A stretch of 64,000 nucleotides of DNA from Ralstonia pickettii DTP0602 (GCA_000471925.1 CP006668.1:620001-684000); one strand, 5' to 3'. Counted from the stretch's first letter, positions 53,608 to 63,169 are shown. A program made the numbers and translations. The notes: generated from the letters alone by a model not told the origin.

Positions 53608-54312
53608 GTGCCAGATCTTTCCGCCTTTCCGATTACCCGCAAATGGCCGGCGCAGCATCCCGACCGGATCCAGCTCTACTCGCTGCCGACGCCCAATGGC
53701 GTCAAGGTGTCGACCATGCTGGAAGAGACCGGCCTGCCGTACGAGCCGCATCTGGTGCGCTTCGACACCAATGACCAGATGTCGCCGGAATTCCTGTCGC
53801 TGAACCCGAACAACAAGATCCCGGCCATCCTTGATCCCGACGGGCCCGGCGGCAAGCCGCTGGCGCTGTTCGAATCGGGGGCGATCCTGCTGTACCTGGC
53901 CGACAAGTCCGGCAAGCTGATCCCGGCCGACCCGGCGGGCCGCTACGAGACCATCCAGTGGGTGATGTTCCAGATGGGCGGCATCGGGCCGATGTTCGGG
54001 CAGCTGGGCTTCTTCAACAAGTTCGCCGGCAAGGACTACGAGGACAAGCGCCCGCGCGACCGCTACGTGGCCGAAAGCCGCCGCCTGCTGAACGTGCTGA
54101 ACCAGCGCCTGGACGGCCGCGCGTGGATCATGGGCGACGCGTACACCATTGCCGATATCGCCACCTTCCCGTGGGTGCGCAACCTGGTCGGCTTCTACGA
54201 GGCGGGCGAGCTTGTCGGCATCCAGGACTTCCCGCACGTCACGCGCGCGCTGGAAGCCTTCGTGACGCGTCCGGCCGTGATCAAGGGGCTCGATACGCCG
54301 CACCGCGGCTGA
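53608..54312 (+). CDS. Glutathione S-transferase family protein (YfcG/YghU-like)
   Basis: Cytosolic GST of 234 residues. Thioredoxin-like N-terminal domain IQLYSLPTPNGVKVSTMLEETGLPYEPHLVRFDTNDQMSPEFLSLNPNNKIPAILDPDG with the ESGAILLYLADKSGKL glutathione-binding turn, then an all-helical C-terminal domain with DAYTIADIATFPWVRN. The TPNG segment after the first strand is typical of the nu-class disulfide-bond oxidoreductase relatives YfcG/YghU. The GTG at 53608 is preferred because GGAGG sits before it and homology starts nearby; upstream frame from 53452 is Ala/Pro-rich noise. Confidence 0.9.
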   Translation: MPDLSAFPITRKWPAQHPDRIQLYSLPTPNGVKVSTMLEETGLPYEPHLVRFDTNDQMSPEFLSLNPNNKIPAILDPDGPGGKPLALFESGAILLYLADKSGKLIPADPAGRYETIQWVMFQMGGIGPMFGQLGFFNKFAGKDYEDKRPRDRYVAESRRLLNVLNQRLDGRAWIMGDAYTIADIATFPWVRNLVGFYEAGELVGIQDFPHVTRALEAFVTRPAVIKGLDTPHRG

Positions 54313-54479
54313 GGCTGGCGGCGGCGCGGCGCTGGCGGCGCACCTGTGCGTGTTTGTCCTACACGACGGCTGCGCCGGCGCCCTACAGAGGGCCGGCGGG
54401 CCTGCGTCCTATAGTCCAAGAGCAGGCGCGCCGGGCTGCGCACCCGGCGTGGCCATGCCTTGCCTGAGGAGCCCGGACC

Positions 54480-55823
54480 ATGCCGATGCCCACCCCGTCC
54501 CGATCGAGCCCGCCCCTGTTGCGAGCCGCCCTGCTGGCGGTTGCTGTCACAGCCCTGGCCGCCTGCGGCGAATCGGCCAAGCTGCCCTCCGAAGCCGGCT
54601 TCGGTCCCACCCCGCAGCTGCCGCCCCCGAACAAGACCGCCATCCCCACCGTCAAGATCGCACCGGCCATCGGCTGGGCCGAGGGCCAGCGCCCGGTGCC
54701 TGCCGAGGGCATGGCCGTGACGGCCTTTGCCGACAGGCTCGACCATCCGCGCTGGGTCTACGTGCTGCCCAACGGCGACGTGCTGGTGGCGGAGAGCAAT
54801 GCCCCGCCCAAGCCCGACGATGGCAAGGGCATCAAGGGCTGGATCATGAAGAAGGTGATGACGCGCGCCGGCGCCGGCACGCCCAGCGCCAACCGCATCA
54901 CGCTCTTGCGCGACGCCGACGGCGATGGTGTGGCCGACCAGCGCTCGGTGTTCCTGGAGGACCTGAACTCGCCGTTCGGCATGGTGCTGGTCGGCAATGA
55001 TTTCTACGTGGCCGCCACCGACGCGGTGCTGCGCTTCCCCTACCAGCCCGGCCAGACCCAGATCAGCGCGGCGCCGCAGAAGGTGGTGGATTTGCCCGGC
55101 GGGCCGCTCAACCACCACTGGACCAAGAACATCATCGCCAGCCGCGACGGCAGCAAGCTCTATGTGACGGTGGGTTCCAACAGCAATGTGGGCGAGAACG
55201 GCATGGACAAGGAAGCCGGGCGCGCGGCCATCTGGGAGGTCGACCCGAAGACCGGCACGCACCGTATCTTCGCCAGCGGCCTGCGCAACCCGAACGGCAT
55301 GGCGTGGGAGCCGGCCACCGGCGTGCTGTGGACCGCCGTCAACGAGCGCGACGAGATCGGCAGCGACCTGGTTCCGGACTACATCACCTCGGTGCGCGAC
55401 GGCGGCTTCTACGGCTGGCCGTACAGCTACTACGGCCAGCACGTCGACGTGCGCGCCAAGCCGCCGGCGCCGGAGCTGGTCGCGCGGGCCATCGTGCCCG
55501 ACTACGCGGTTGGCTCCCATACCGCGCCGCTGGGACTGGCCGCCGCCAGCGGCAACAGCCTGCCGGCGCGCTTCAGCGATGGCATGTTCATCGGCCAGCA
55601 CGGTTCGTGGAACCGCAGGCCATTGGCCGGCTACAAGGTCATCTTCGTGCCGTTCAGCCAGGGTCGGCCCAACGGTGCGCCGTTCGACGTGCTGACCGGC
55701 TTTCTCGACGAAACTGGCAAGGCGCGCGGGCGGCCGGTGGGCGTGGCGATCGACACGCGCGGCGGGCTGCTGGTGGCCGACGACGTGGGCAACATGGTGT
55801 GGCGGGTGAGCGGGGCGAAGTAG
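54480..55823 (+). CDS. PQQ-dependent sugar dehydrogenase-like lipoprotein (L-sorbosone dehydrogenase family)
   Basis: Lipoprotein of 447 residues, leader with LTALAAC-type lipobox (VTALAAC near residue 23-29). The rest is a six-bladed propeller of the soluble glucose/sorbosone dehydrogenase type: [90 protein letters not shown] and [25 protein letters not shown]. These are the cofactor- and calcium-binding loops of the family. GAGGAG precedes the ATG. It would oxidise an aldose or similar substrate in the periplasm. Confidence 0.88.
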   Translation: MPMPTPSRSSPPLLRAALLAVAVTALAACGESAKLPSEAGFGPTPQLPPPNKTAIPTVKIAPAIGWAEGQRPVPAEGMAVTAFADRLDHPRWVYVLPNGDVLVAESNAPPKPDDGKGIKGWIMKKVMTRAGAGTPSANRITLLRDADGDGVADQRSVFLEDLNSPFGMVLVGNDFYVAATDAVLRFPYQPGQTQISAAPQKVVDLPGGPLNHHWTKNIIASRDGSKLYVTVGSNSNVGENGMDKEAGRAAIWEVDPKTGTHRIFASGLRNPNGMAWEPATGVLWTAVNERDEIGSDLVPDYITSVRDGGFYGWPYSYYGQHVDVRAKPPAPELVARAIVPDYAVGSHTAPLGLAAASGNSLPARFSDGMFIGQHGSWNRRPLAGYKVIFVPFSQGRPNGAPFDVLTGFLDETGKARGRPVGVAIDTRGGLLVADDVGNMVWRVSGAK

Positions 55824-55910
55824 GGCAGCGAAGCGGGTGGCGGTCGGCGGGCACGCGCGTGGCGCCATCAGAGTGACCGCGTTCCCCGAGCCGATCCGCG
55901 CCGCCCTTCC

Positions 55911-56156
55911 ATGTCCCTGACCGTCTTCGCCGTCGTCCTGCTTGCCGCCTTCCTGCATGCCGCATGGAACGCGGTGGTCAAGGGCGGCGGCGACAAGATG
56001 CTCTCGACCGTGATGGTGGCGGTCACCGCAGGCCTGATCGCCGCCGTGGCGCTGCCCGCGCTGCCGCAGCCGGCGCCCAGCTGGCGGTTCATCGTCGCTT
56101 CCGTGGCCGTGCAAGTGGTGTATTTCGCGCCGGTGGCGCCGCTGCGCTTTGCCTGA
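55911..56156 (+). pseudogene. EamA-family transporter, N-terminal remnant
   Basis: 81 residues with the family opening FAVVLLAAFLHAAWNAVVKGGGDKMLSTVMVAVTAGLIAAVALP and the second helix ending VQVVYFAPVAPLRFA. A complete EamA/DMT protein has ten helices and nearly 300 residues; here the frame ends after about two to three helices, and the downstream sequence holds no continuation in any frame before the methyltransferase at 56288. So this is a 5' fragment left by deletion. Confidence 0.65.
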
Positions 56157-56287
56157 GCGAGCGGGCCCTGCGGGCAGCCGGCGCTGTCTATACTTCGCGT
56201 GACTGGGTCGCGCGGCGCGGCTTCATCGCGCCTGCGCAGTTCCCCCGGGCAACCGGCAGCCTGGATACCGATGCCGAGGAGGGGGTC

Positions 56288-57112
56288 ATGAATCACACCG
56301 AAGATTCGTTTCGCGCCTTTGAACTGGCTGGCTGGGAGGATCCGGAGGTCGTCAGCCAGTACCAGGAACACCTGTCGCACGTAACCAAGCAATCGATCGA
56401 GGCCTTGCTGGACGAAGCCCATACCGCCGGCGGCCAGCGCGTGCTCGACGTGGCGAGCGGCTCCGGCCATGTCGCCGCGGCGGCTGCGCGGCGCGGGACC
56501 GAGGCCATCGGCATCGACTTTTCGCTGGCGCAGGTGCAGCTGGCCCGCAAGCTCTATCCCGATGTGCAATACGAACAGGCCGACGCGCAGGCGCTGCCGT
56601 TTGAAGATGCCAGCTTCGACGTGGTCGTCAACGGCTTCGGCATGTGCCACCTGTCCGATCCCGACGCCGCGCTGAACGAAGCCTTCCGCGTGCTGCGCCC
56701 GGGCGGGCACATTGCCTTCACGGTCTGGGACGCGCCCGAACGGGCGGTGGGTTTCGGCGCCGTCTATGCCGCGATCCGCGCCTATGGCTCGATGGAGGTC
56801 GATATCCCGGCCGGCCCGAATTTCTTCCTGTTCAGCGATCCGGGGGAATGCCGCAGCGCGCTGCAGAAGGCCGGCTTTGTCTCGCCCACCTGCCGGCATG
56901 TGCACCAGGTGTGGCGCTTCTCCACGCCCGACCAGCTGTTTGACGCGCTGGCGCAAGGCACCGTGCGCGCCGCGGCCACGCTGCGCGCGCAGACACCGAA
57001 GGCCCGCGACGAGATCCGCGCCGTGCTGCGCGGTACGGTCGCGGCCTATATGCGCGGCAGCGGCTTCGAGGTGCCGATGCCGGCCGTGCTGGCCGCGGCG
57101 GTAAAACCCTGA
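56288..57112 (+). CDS. Class I SAM-dependent methyltransferase (UbiE/COQ5-like)
   Basis: SAM methyltransferase of 274 residues. Motif I is RVLDVASGSGHVAAAAARRG near residues 50-70, motif II IGIDFSLAQVQLARKLYP, then ADAQALPFEDASFDVVVNGFGMCHL and EAFRVLRPGGHIAFTVWD: the standard UbiE-type order. The ATG at 56288 follows GAGGAGG. The gene stands alone next to an AraC regulator on the opposite strand; substrate unknown. Confidence 0.87.
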   Translation: MNHTEDSFRAFELAGWEDPEVVSQYQEHLSHVTKQSIEALLDEAHTAGGQRVLDVASGSGHVAAAAARRGTEAIGIDFSLAQVQLARKLYPDVQYEQADAQALPFEDASFDVVVNGFGMCHLSDPDAALNEAFRVLRPGGHIAFTVWDAPERAVGFGAVYAAIRAYGSMEVDIPAGPNFFLFSDPGECRSALQKAGFVSPTCRHVHQVWRFSTPDQLFDALAQGTVRAAATLRAQTPKARDEIRAVLRGTVAAYMRGSGFEVPMPAVLAAAVKP

Positions 57113-57149
57113 GCGCCGCGGCGCTCCCCCAGCCCGAACGCCGCGGCGT

Positions 57150-58007
57150 TCAGTCGCCGGCGCCGGCGCGCCGGCGCGCCATGAAGTCGCGCGGAGTCTG
57201 CCCGAGCGCGCGCCGGAACATGGTCGAGAACGCGCCGGCGTGGGCATAGCCGGTCTCGGCCGCCACGTGCGCCAGCGGTTTGCCGCGGCACATCAGGTCG
57301 ACCGCATGCGCCAGCCGCAGTTGCTGGCGCCAGTGGCCGAAACTTGTCTTCAGCTCGCTTTCGAACAGGCGCGCCAGCGTGCGCTCGCTGGCGCCGGTGC
57401 GCGCGGCCCATTCGGACAGCGTCAGCGTCGAACCGGGGTCTTCCATCAGCGCGTGGCACAGCGCCTGCAGGCGGCGGTCTGACGGCAGCGCCAGGCCGAG
57501 CGAAAGCGTGCGCGCGGCTGCCAGTTCTTCCACCAGCAGGCTGGCGCACAGCTGCCGGCGGCGCTCGCCCAGGGTGTCGTCGTGGGCCAGTGCCTCCATC
57601 AGTTCGCGCAGCAGCGGCGATACCTCCAGCACCACGCAGGAACTCGCCGACAGCGTGCAGGCCTGCGGCGCGATATAGCAGGCGTAGAAGCGCACCGCGC
57701 CCAGCACCACGGTGTCGTGCTCCACGTCCGGCGGAATCCAGACTGCGCGCATTGCCGGCACCAGCCAGGTGGTGCCGGCCGCCGTGATGCGCAGGCTGCC
57801 GCTGATAGGGAACGACAGCTGGCCCCACGGGTGGCGGTGCGGATGGATCACGGCGTTGGGGGGCGGGCGGCGCAGGTGCGCGATCACCGGCTGCTCAGCG
57901 CTGGGCCGGGCGCGCGGCACTGGCGAGTAGACCGGGCGCCGGCGTGCAGGCTTGGCAGACGTGGCAGTCGCGAGAAGCGCAGGAGAGGCTGGGGCGGCGC
58001 GTGGCAT
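57150..58007 (-). CDS. AraC-family transcriptional regulator
   Basis: Regulator of 285 residues with an N-terminal cupin-like sensing domain (HPHRHPWGQLSFPISGSLRITAAGTTWLVPAMRAVWIPPDVEHD) and a C-terminal double helix-turn-helix (LSEWAARTGASERTLARLFESELKTSFGHWRQQLRLAHAVDLMCRGKPLAHVAAETGYAHAGAFSTMFRRALGQTPRDFMARR). The first 40 residues are Arg/Pro-rich and the true start may be further in. Divergent from the SLC13 permease at 58155, which it may control. Confidence 0.9.
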   Translation of the reverse strand: MPRAAPASPALLATATSAKPARRRPVYSPVPRARPSAEQPVIAHLRRPPPNAVIHPHRHPWGQLSFPISGSLRITAAGTTWLVPAMRAVWIPPDVEHDTVVLGAVRFYACYIAPQACTLSASSCVVLEVSPLLRELMEALAHDDTLGERRRQLCASLLVEELAAARTLSLGLALPSDRRLQALCHALMEDPGSTLTLSEWAARTGASERTLARLFESELKTSFGHWRQQLRLAHAVDLMCRGKPLAHVAAETGYAHAGAFSTMFRRALGQTPRDFMARRRAGAGD

Positions 58008-58154
58008 AAATTCGCAAGAAGTTGCCCGATAAGTGTAACCCGGCCAATCGGGCCCAGCCTACGATGCAGGCAGAAGAGGCCCGGCACCTACCGGTCCCCC
58101 TAAAACAGGCACCGGCCCACACTACGCGCGCGCAGCGCGGGACCGGCGCCACCG

Positions 58155-59681
58155 ATGAGACGTTTCTCCATGCCCCCATTCGTTCGCCGCGCCGTGGCGC
58201 GCTTCGGCCTGCACGCGCCCGACACCGCGCAGGCCACCGTGGCGGCGGCGCCGGCCGCTGCTCCCGCTCCTGCTCCCGCTGCTGTTCCCATTTCGCAGCC
58301 AGGCCTGCAGCAGTCCACCAGGGCGGCGCTGGCCATCGGCCTGTGCATCGCGCTGGTCTGGATCACCGGGCAGGCCGTGGGCGCGCCCCCGGCGCTGGTC
58401 TGGGCCGCGGCGCTGGTGCTGTCGACCGTATGCTGCTGGGCGGTCGGCGCCTTGCCCGAGCCGACCGCCACGCTGCTGTTCTTCCTGTGCGCCGTGGTAT
58501 TCCACATCGCGCCGCCCAAGGTGGTGTTCTCCGGGTTTGCCTCGCCGGCGTGGTGGCTGATGTTCGGTGGCGCGGTCACCGGCGTGGCGCTGCGCAACAG
58601 CGGGCTGGCGCTACGGCTGGCCGATGCCGTCTTCAAGCACCGCATGCGCACCTATCCGCAGCTGATCGCGATGGTGGCGGCCAGCACCGTGGGGCTGGCG
58701 TTCCTGATGCCGTCCACCACCGGACGCGTCTTGCTGCTGATCCCGATCGTGCTGGCGCTGGCGGATCGCGTGGGCCTGGCGCCCGGCTCCAACGGGCGCA
58801 TCGGCATCGTGCTGACGGTGGCCGCCGCCAGCTATATGCCGCCGACCACGATCCTGCCCGCCAACATTCCCAACAGCGTGCTGCTGGGAGCGGCCAGTTC
58901 GCTGTACGGCATCAACCTGAGCTACGGCAGCTACCTGCTGCTGCACTTTCCGATCCTGGGCCTGCTCAAGACCGTGGTGCTGGTGTGGCTGGTGTGCCGG
59001 CTGTTCCCGCACGACGCGCCACTGGCGCCGCAGGCCGCGGCCGCGCGCACGCCGATGGCGCGGCAGGAGCGGCTGCTGGCGGTGATCCTCGCCATCGCCG
59101 TGCTGGGGTTTGCCACCGATGCGCTGCACGGCATCTCGCCCGCGTGGATCGCGCTGGCGGCCAGCATCATCTGCCTGCTGCCGGGCGTGGGGCTGGTGTC
59201 GTCCAGGGCGCTGACCGAACAGGTCCACCTGGTGCCGCTGCTCTATGTGGCGGGTTTCCTCGGGCTGGGGGCGGTGGTGGAATCGACCGGACTGGGCACC
59301 GCGATCAGCCAGGCGCTGCTGCACTGGCTGCAGCTGACACCGGGGCATACCGCGGCCAACGTCGGCGCGCTGGGCGCGGTCGGTGCCAGCCTGGGGCTGA
59401 TGACCACGCTGCCCGGCTTGCCTGCAGTGCTGTCACCGCTGGCCCGGGAGTTCGCCGCGGCCACCGGCCTGCCGCTGGAAACGGTGCTGATGCTGCAGGT
59501 GCCGGTGTTCTCCACGGTGTTCTTCCCCTACCAGTCGCCGCCGATCGTGATCGCGATGCAACTGGGCGGCGTGGGGCTGCGCTACGGCACGCGGCTGTGC
59601 CTGGCGCTGGCGGCGATCACGGTGCTGGTGTTGCTGCCGCTGGACTATTTCTGGTGGCGCTTGCTTGGATACCTGCCCTGA
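58155..59681 (+). CDS. SLC13/DASS-family permease
   Basis: Membrane permease, 508 residues, about twelve helices. An Ala/Pro-rich tail of about 45 residues precedes the membrane part. Typical segments: LLFFLCAVVFHIAPPKVVFSGFASPAWWLMFGGAVTGVALRNSGLALRLA near residue 115, STVGLAFLMPSTTGRVLLLIPIVLALADRVGL near 177, and AASYMPPTTILPANIPNSVLLG near 225; the second half repeats them (LGLMTTLPGLPAVLSPLAREFAA, SPPIVIAMQLGG). Members use sodium to import di- or tricarboxylates, or sulfate. Divergent AraC gene on the left. Confidence 0.87.
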   Translation: MRRFSMPPFVRRAVARFGLHAPDTAQATVAAAPAAAPAPAPAAVPISQPGLQQSTRAALAIGLCIALVWITGQAVGAPPALVWAAALVLSTVCCWAVGALPEPTATLLFFLCAVVFHIAPPKVVFSGFASPAWWLMFGGAVTGVALRNSGLALRLADAVFKHRMRTYPQLIAMVAASTVGLAFLMPSTTGRVLLLIPIVLALADRVGLAPGSNGRIGIVLTVAAASYMPPTTILPANIPNSVLLGAASSLYGINLSYGSYLLLHFPILGLLKTVVLVWLVCRLFPHDAPLAPQAAAARTPMARQERLLAVILAIAVLGFATDALHGISPAWIALAASIICLLPGVGLVSSRALTEQVHLVPLLYVAGFLGLGAVVESTGLGTAISQALLHWLQLTPGHTAANVGALGAVGASLGLMTTLPGLPAVLSPLAREFAAATGLPLETVLMLQVPVFSTVFFPYQSPPIVIAMQLGGVGLRYGTRLCLALAAITVLVLLPLDYFWWRLLGYLP

Positions 59682-59899
59682 CGGGAACTCCAGTGCGAAG
59701 CGGGCTGACGGTGTTGGGCGCGGCCCGACACCCTGACCGCCGACGTCGGCCCGGCCCCACCAATCAACCTCCGGAAAGTGCCGTAATCCGCGCCGCAACG
59801 GGCGCTGTGACGGTGGCACGGTCATTGCGCAATGAACAGCGAGCGCGGCGCCGCAGCTCGTAGTTCCACCCGCCAGCAATGGCTCCCCGGAGAATCCCG

Positions 59900-60283
59900 A
59901 TGAATACCCAACCCCAATGCCAGGGCGGGCAGGGCGCGCTGCGCCCGCACCCCAAACTCCACCGTACGCGCCGCGCCATAGTGCTGCTGCGTGTGCTTGG
60001 CTTATGCCTCAACAGCGTGGCCTGTGCAAAGGCCGAGGCCCCACAGGCGGCTGCGCCTGCCGTGCAGGCCGTGACGCCGGAACAGAAATTTGCCCCCGGA
60101 TACCTCGAGGCCGTTGCCACGGGCTATGACAACGGCGTGGCCTTGCAGGCGCCGGAAGGTGTCGCGCCGCTGAGGCAGCCGCGCGAGGCGCGCAGCGAGC
60201 CGGCGGCGCCGATGGCGGGCGCCGTGCCGGTTGCCATGCCAGCGGCAGGGCGGCCGGTGGGGCGGGAGCAGCCGGCGCACTGA
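59900..60283 (+). CDS. Hypothetical secreted or anchored protein
   Basis: 127 residues, ATG at 59900 with CGGAG upstream (GGAGAATCCCGATG). A basic N-terminus leads into a hydrophobic stretch (RRAIVLLRVLGLCLNSVACA) that may be a signal or anchor; then an Ala/Pro-rich, low-complexity tail with QAVTPEQKFAPGYLEAVATGYDNGVALQAPEG. No family recognised. Codon use is like that of neighbouring genes, and the ribosome site is good, so it is probably real. Confidence 0.5.
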   Translation: MNTQPQCQGGQGALRPHPKLHRTRRAIVLLRVLGLCLNSVACAKAEAPQAAAPAVQAVTPEQKFAPGYLEAVATGYDNGVALQAPEGVAPLRQPREARSEPAAPMAGAVPVAMPAAGRPVGREQPAH

Positions 60284-60302
60284 CACTCCGCAGGCGGGGA
60301 AT

Positions 60303-60426
60303 TCAACCCGCCGGCGGCTGCGTCCGGTCTTCGATGCGCAGGCCTGGATAGGCCGCAAAATCGCGCACGTTGCGCGTGACTATCGTCAGGTCTTCGGCTA
60401 TTCGTGTCGAGCATATACCTGGCCAT
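60303..60426 (-). pseudogene. VapC-like PIN-domain toxin remnant
   Basis: Reading from ATG 60426 on the minus strand: MARYMLDTN, the invariant VapC start with the first catalytic Asp, and then, in another frame, IAEDLTIVTRNVRDFAAYPGLRIEDRTQPPAG-stop (60305-60303), the invariant VapC end (LTLVTRNVRDF...PGLxxE). About 80-90 internal residues are missing and the two parts are out of frame. So this is a deletion remnant of a toxin gene. No antitoxin gene is adjacent; the upstream sequence holds the start of the divergent LysR gene. Identification rests on two short but specific motifs. Confidence 0.6.
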
Positions 60427-60511
60427 CAGAAGTACATCCATGTGTGGCCGTTTCGCGATTTTTGGCGCCCATTGCTTACAATTCGTCACACCGCCCAATC
60501 ATCGGGACACC

Positions 60512-61372
60512 ATGGACATCGAACTCGCCCGCACCTTCCTGCAGGTGGTGCGTAGTGGCAGCCTGCTCGCGGCGGCCGACAAGCTCCACGTCACCCAGAC
60601 CGCGGTAACCGCCCGCCTCAAGAGCCTGGAGTCGCAGCTCAACTGCCGTCTGTTCGAGCGCAACAAGGCCGGCGCACGCCTGACGCCCGACGGGCAGCGC
60701 TTCCTCGGCTACGCCAGCCAGCTGGTACAGACCTGGGAAGCGGCCTGCCGCGAGCTGCCCCTGCCGGCCGGGCTGGGCAGCCTGTTCCGCTTCGGTGCCG
60801 AGATCAGCCTGGGCAACCCGCTGGTGCTGCTGTGGACCACGCGCCTGCTCCAGCAGATGCCGGCGCAGGCGGTGCGGGCGGAGGTGGGGGAAGGGGACGC
60901 GCTGCAGCGCAAGCTGCAGTCGGGCACGCTCGACGCGGCACTGGTCTACCAGCCGGAGTACGCGCCGGGCATGCACGTCGAGGCCCTGATGGAAGAGAAA
61001 CTGATCCTGATCCGCTCGACGCAGCGCGACGGCGGCTATGTCTATGTCGACTGGGGGCCGGAGTTCCGCCGCCAGCATGACAGCGCGCTGCCGGAGCATG
61101 CGCGCGCGTCGCTGTACTTCAACCTGGGGCCGCTGGCGCTGCAATACATCCTGCAGTTCGGCGGCAGCGGCTACTTCCGGACGCGCGTGGTGCAGAGCTA
61201 CCTGGACAGCGGGGTGCTGGCGCGCGTGGAGGAGGCGTCCGAATTCTCCTACCCGGTATTCCTGGTCTGCGCGAAGACCCCTGCCGGCACGGTGCAGGAT
61301 GCGGTGCGCATCCTGCACGATATCGTGCGCGAGGAATCCGACTGGTCGCAGCGCTGGGATTTCCTGCAATAG
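60512..61372 (+). CDS. LysR-family transcriptional regulator
   Basis: Regulator of 286 residues. HTH: DIELARTFLQVVRSGSLLAAADKLHVTQTAVTARLKSLESQLNCRLFERNKAGARLTPDG; the effector domain follows from about 95 (GSLFRFGAEISLGNPLVLLWTTRLLQQMP). ATG 60512 is where homology starts; an ATG at 60404 would add 36 unrelated residues over the VapC remnant. Followed after 15 bases by the converging small membrane protein gene. Target unknown; the acyl-CoA dehydrogenase at 61860 is on the same strand. Confidence 0.9.
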   Translation: MDIELARTFLQVVRSGSLLAAADKLHVTQTAVTARLKSLESQLNCRLFERNKAGARLTPDGQRFLGYASQLVQTWEAACRELPLPAGLGSLFRFGAEISLGNPLVLLWTTRLLQQMPAQAVRAEVGEGDALQRKLQSGTLDAALVYQPEYAPGMHVEALMEEKLILIRSTQRDGGYVYVDWGPEFRRQHDSALPEHARASLYFNLGPLALQYILQFGGSGYFRTRVVQSYLDSGVLARVEEASEFSYPVFLVCAKTPAGTVQDAVRILHDIVREESDWSQRWDFLQ

Positions 61373-61387
61373 GCCTTGCCGACAGCT

Positions 61388-61627
61388 TCAGATCCGCACC
61401 GGCACCAATTGCCCCATGGGTCCGGGCACGGCCACCAATCGCCATTGCCGCACGCGCCGGCCACCGCCGCCACGGCGGGGCGGGCGCGGCTCGAGCCCGG
61501 CGAAACGCCCATGCTTCTGCGCATGCTCGAAGACCGGTTCCGGCACCAGCGTCCCGATCAGCCATGTGACGGTGCCACCCAGCGCGACCAGGGCCAGCGC
61601 CAGTGCAATCCAGAGAATGACTTCCAT
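61388..61627 (-). CDS. Small single-pass membrane protein of unknown function
   Basis: 79 residues from ATG 61627 with GGGAGC upstream. One helix at about 3-27 (VILWIALALALVALGGTVTWLIGTLV), then PEPVFEHAQKHGRFAGLEPRPPRRGGGGRRVRQW, a basic Gly/Arg-rich tail. No known domain. An upstream ATG at 61672 is possible but lacks a site. Converges with the LysR gene. Confidence 0.55.
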   Translation of the reverse strand: MEVILWIALALALVALGGTVTWLIGTLVPEPVFEHAQKHGRFAGLEPRPPRRGGGGRRVRQWRLVAVPGPMGQLVPVRI

Positions 61628-61859
61628 TGCCCGCTCCCTCGAATCGTGTGTCTGTGGATTCAGTATGCGCACGAAGCGTGCCCGGCGGTAAATGAAAGTT
61701 ATCGCTAATTCATATCAATAAGATTGCACTGAACGGGCCTTCCCGGCAGCCCCGCCCATTCGGGTGTTGTAGAAAAAATCATCCTTTCCGACGAATCTGA
61801 TGGACGCGGCCCGGCGGACACTCATCCGACCTGAACACCAGATCCAAGGAGACCCCGCC

Positions 61860-63017
61860 ATGCAACGCCTGATCTTCGAAGCCGAACACGACGCCTTCCG
61901 CGAATCCGCCCGTCGCTTCTACCAGCGCGAGGTCGGGCCGCACGGGGAGCGCTGGCGCGAGCAGGGCTGCGTGGACCGCGAGGTGTTCCGCAAGGCGGGC
62001 GAGCAGGGGTACCTGCTGATGTGGGCCGACGAAAAATACGGCGGCGCCGGGGTCGAGGACTTCCGCTACGAGCAGATCCTGATCGAGGAGAACGCGCGCC
62101 ATGGCGATTCGGGCTTCTTCGGCACGCTGCACTCGCGGCTGGTGGCGCCCTATGTCGGGCGCATCGGCAACGAGGAGCAGCGCCTGCGCCTCCTGCCGGC
62201 GGCCGCGCGCGGCGAGGCGATCTTTGCCATCGCCATGACCGAGCCGCAGACCGGCTCGGACCTGTCCGGCATCCGCACGCGCGCCGAGGAGCATGGCGAC
62301 CACTGGGTGCTCAACGGCGCCAAGACCTATATCTCCAACGGCCAGCTGGCCGACTACGTGGTGGTGGTCGCCCGCACCGACCCGGAGCGCAGCCACGGCC
62401 TGGGCCTCTTTATCGTCGAGCGCGGGATGCCGGGCTTCGAGCGCGGGGGCAAGCTGCGCAAGATGGGCCTGCATTCGCAGGACACGTCGGAACTTTTCTT
62501 CGACAACGTCAAGGTGCCCAAGGCCAACGTGCTGGGCGAGCCGGGCCAGGGCTTCCGCTACCTGACGCGCCACCTGGCCGAGGAGCGGCTGATCGGCGCC
62601 TGCGGCTACATGGCGTCGGCGCAGGTGGCCTTCGATATCACGCTGGATTATGTGAAGGAACGCAAGGCCTTCGGCCGTGCCATCGGCACGTTCCAGAACT
62701 CGCGCTTCAAGCTGGCGGAGCTGCGCGCGCAGCTCGATGCGTTGCAGACCTTTGTCGACCAGTGCGTGCTCCAGCACAACGCCGGCACGCTGACGGTGGA
62801 GACCGCGGCCTCGGCCAAGCTGCTGACTTCTGAACTACAGGGGCGGGTCGTGGACGAGGGCGTGCAGATGCACGGCGGCGCGGGCTATATGGAGGAATAC
62901 CGGATCTGCCGCATGTACACCGATGCCCGGATCTCGCGCATCTATGCCGGCAGCAGCGAGATCATGAAGGAAATCATCGGCCGCAGCCTCGGGCTGGACG
63001 ACCGCGCCAAGGCGTAA
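61860..63017 (+). CDS. Acyl-CoA dehydrogenase (long/medium-chain type)
   Basis: FAD-dependent acyl-CoA dehydrogenase, 385 residues. FAIAMTEPQTGSDLSGI (signature 1), GVQMHGGAGYMEEYRICRMYTDARISRIYAGSSEIMKEII (signature 2) and TFQNSRFKLAELRAQLDALQTFVDQ. The C-terminal IYAGSSE lacks the Glu of the IYEG motif (Ala instead), so the catalytic base must come from elsewhere, as in long-chain and isovaleryl-type dehydrogenases where it sits in the helix near GACG (GACGYM near residue 253). AAGGAG precedes the ATG. Stand-alone gene. Confidence 0.92.
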   Translation: MQRLIFEAEHDAFRESARRFYQREVGPHGERWREQGCVDREVFRKAGEQGYLLMWADEKYGGAGVEDFRYEQILIEENARHGDSGFFGTLHSRLVAPYVGRIGNEEQRLRLLPAAARGEAIFAIAMTEPQTGSDLSGIRTRAEEHGDHWVLNGAKTYISNGQLADYVVVVARTDPERSHGLGLFIVERGMPGFERGGKLRKMGLHSQDTSELFFDNVKVPKANVLGEPGQGFRYLTRHLAEERLIGACGYMASAQVAFDITLDYVKERKAFGRAIGTFQNSRFKLAELRAQLDALQTFVDQCVLQHNAGTLTVETAASAKLLTSELQGRVVDEGVQMHGGAGYMEEYRICRMYTDARISRIYAGSSEIMKEIIGRSLGLDDRAKA

Positions 63018-63135
63018 GCCGGGGCCGCAGGTGGGCGGCTTAAGGGGATTTGCGAGGGCCACGTAGGGAATCGCCTGGCCGCAGGTAGTCATTTTCCGAA
63101 TTTTTTCGGTTACTTGGGGTTTTCACGCATTTGAA

Positions 63136-63169
63136 GGCTTTTGTCAGCCATATGAAAGCCGTTTGTAAT
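63136..63169 (+). promoter_or_regulatory. Sigma-70 type promoter upstream of the TolC-like gene, with overlapping inverted repeat
   Basis: TTGTCA (63141-63146), 17-base spacer, TGTAAT (63164-63169), 203 bases before the GTG start. GGCTTT (63136-63141) and AAAGCC (63155-63160) form an inverted repeat around the -35 box, a possible operator. The rest of 63018-63371 holds no gene. Confidence 0.55.
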
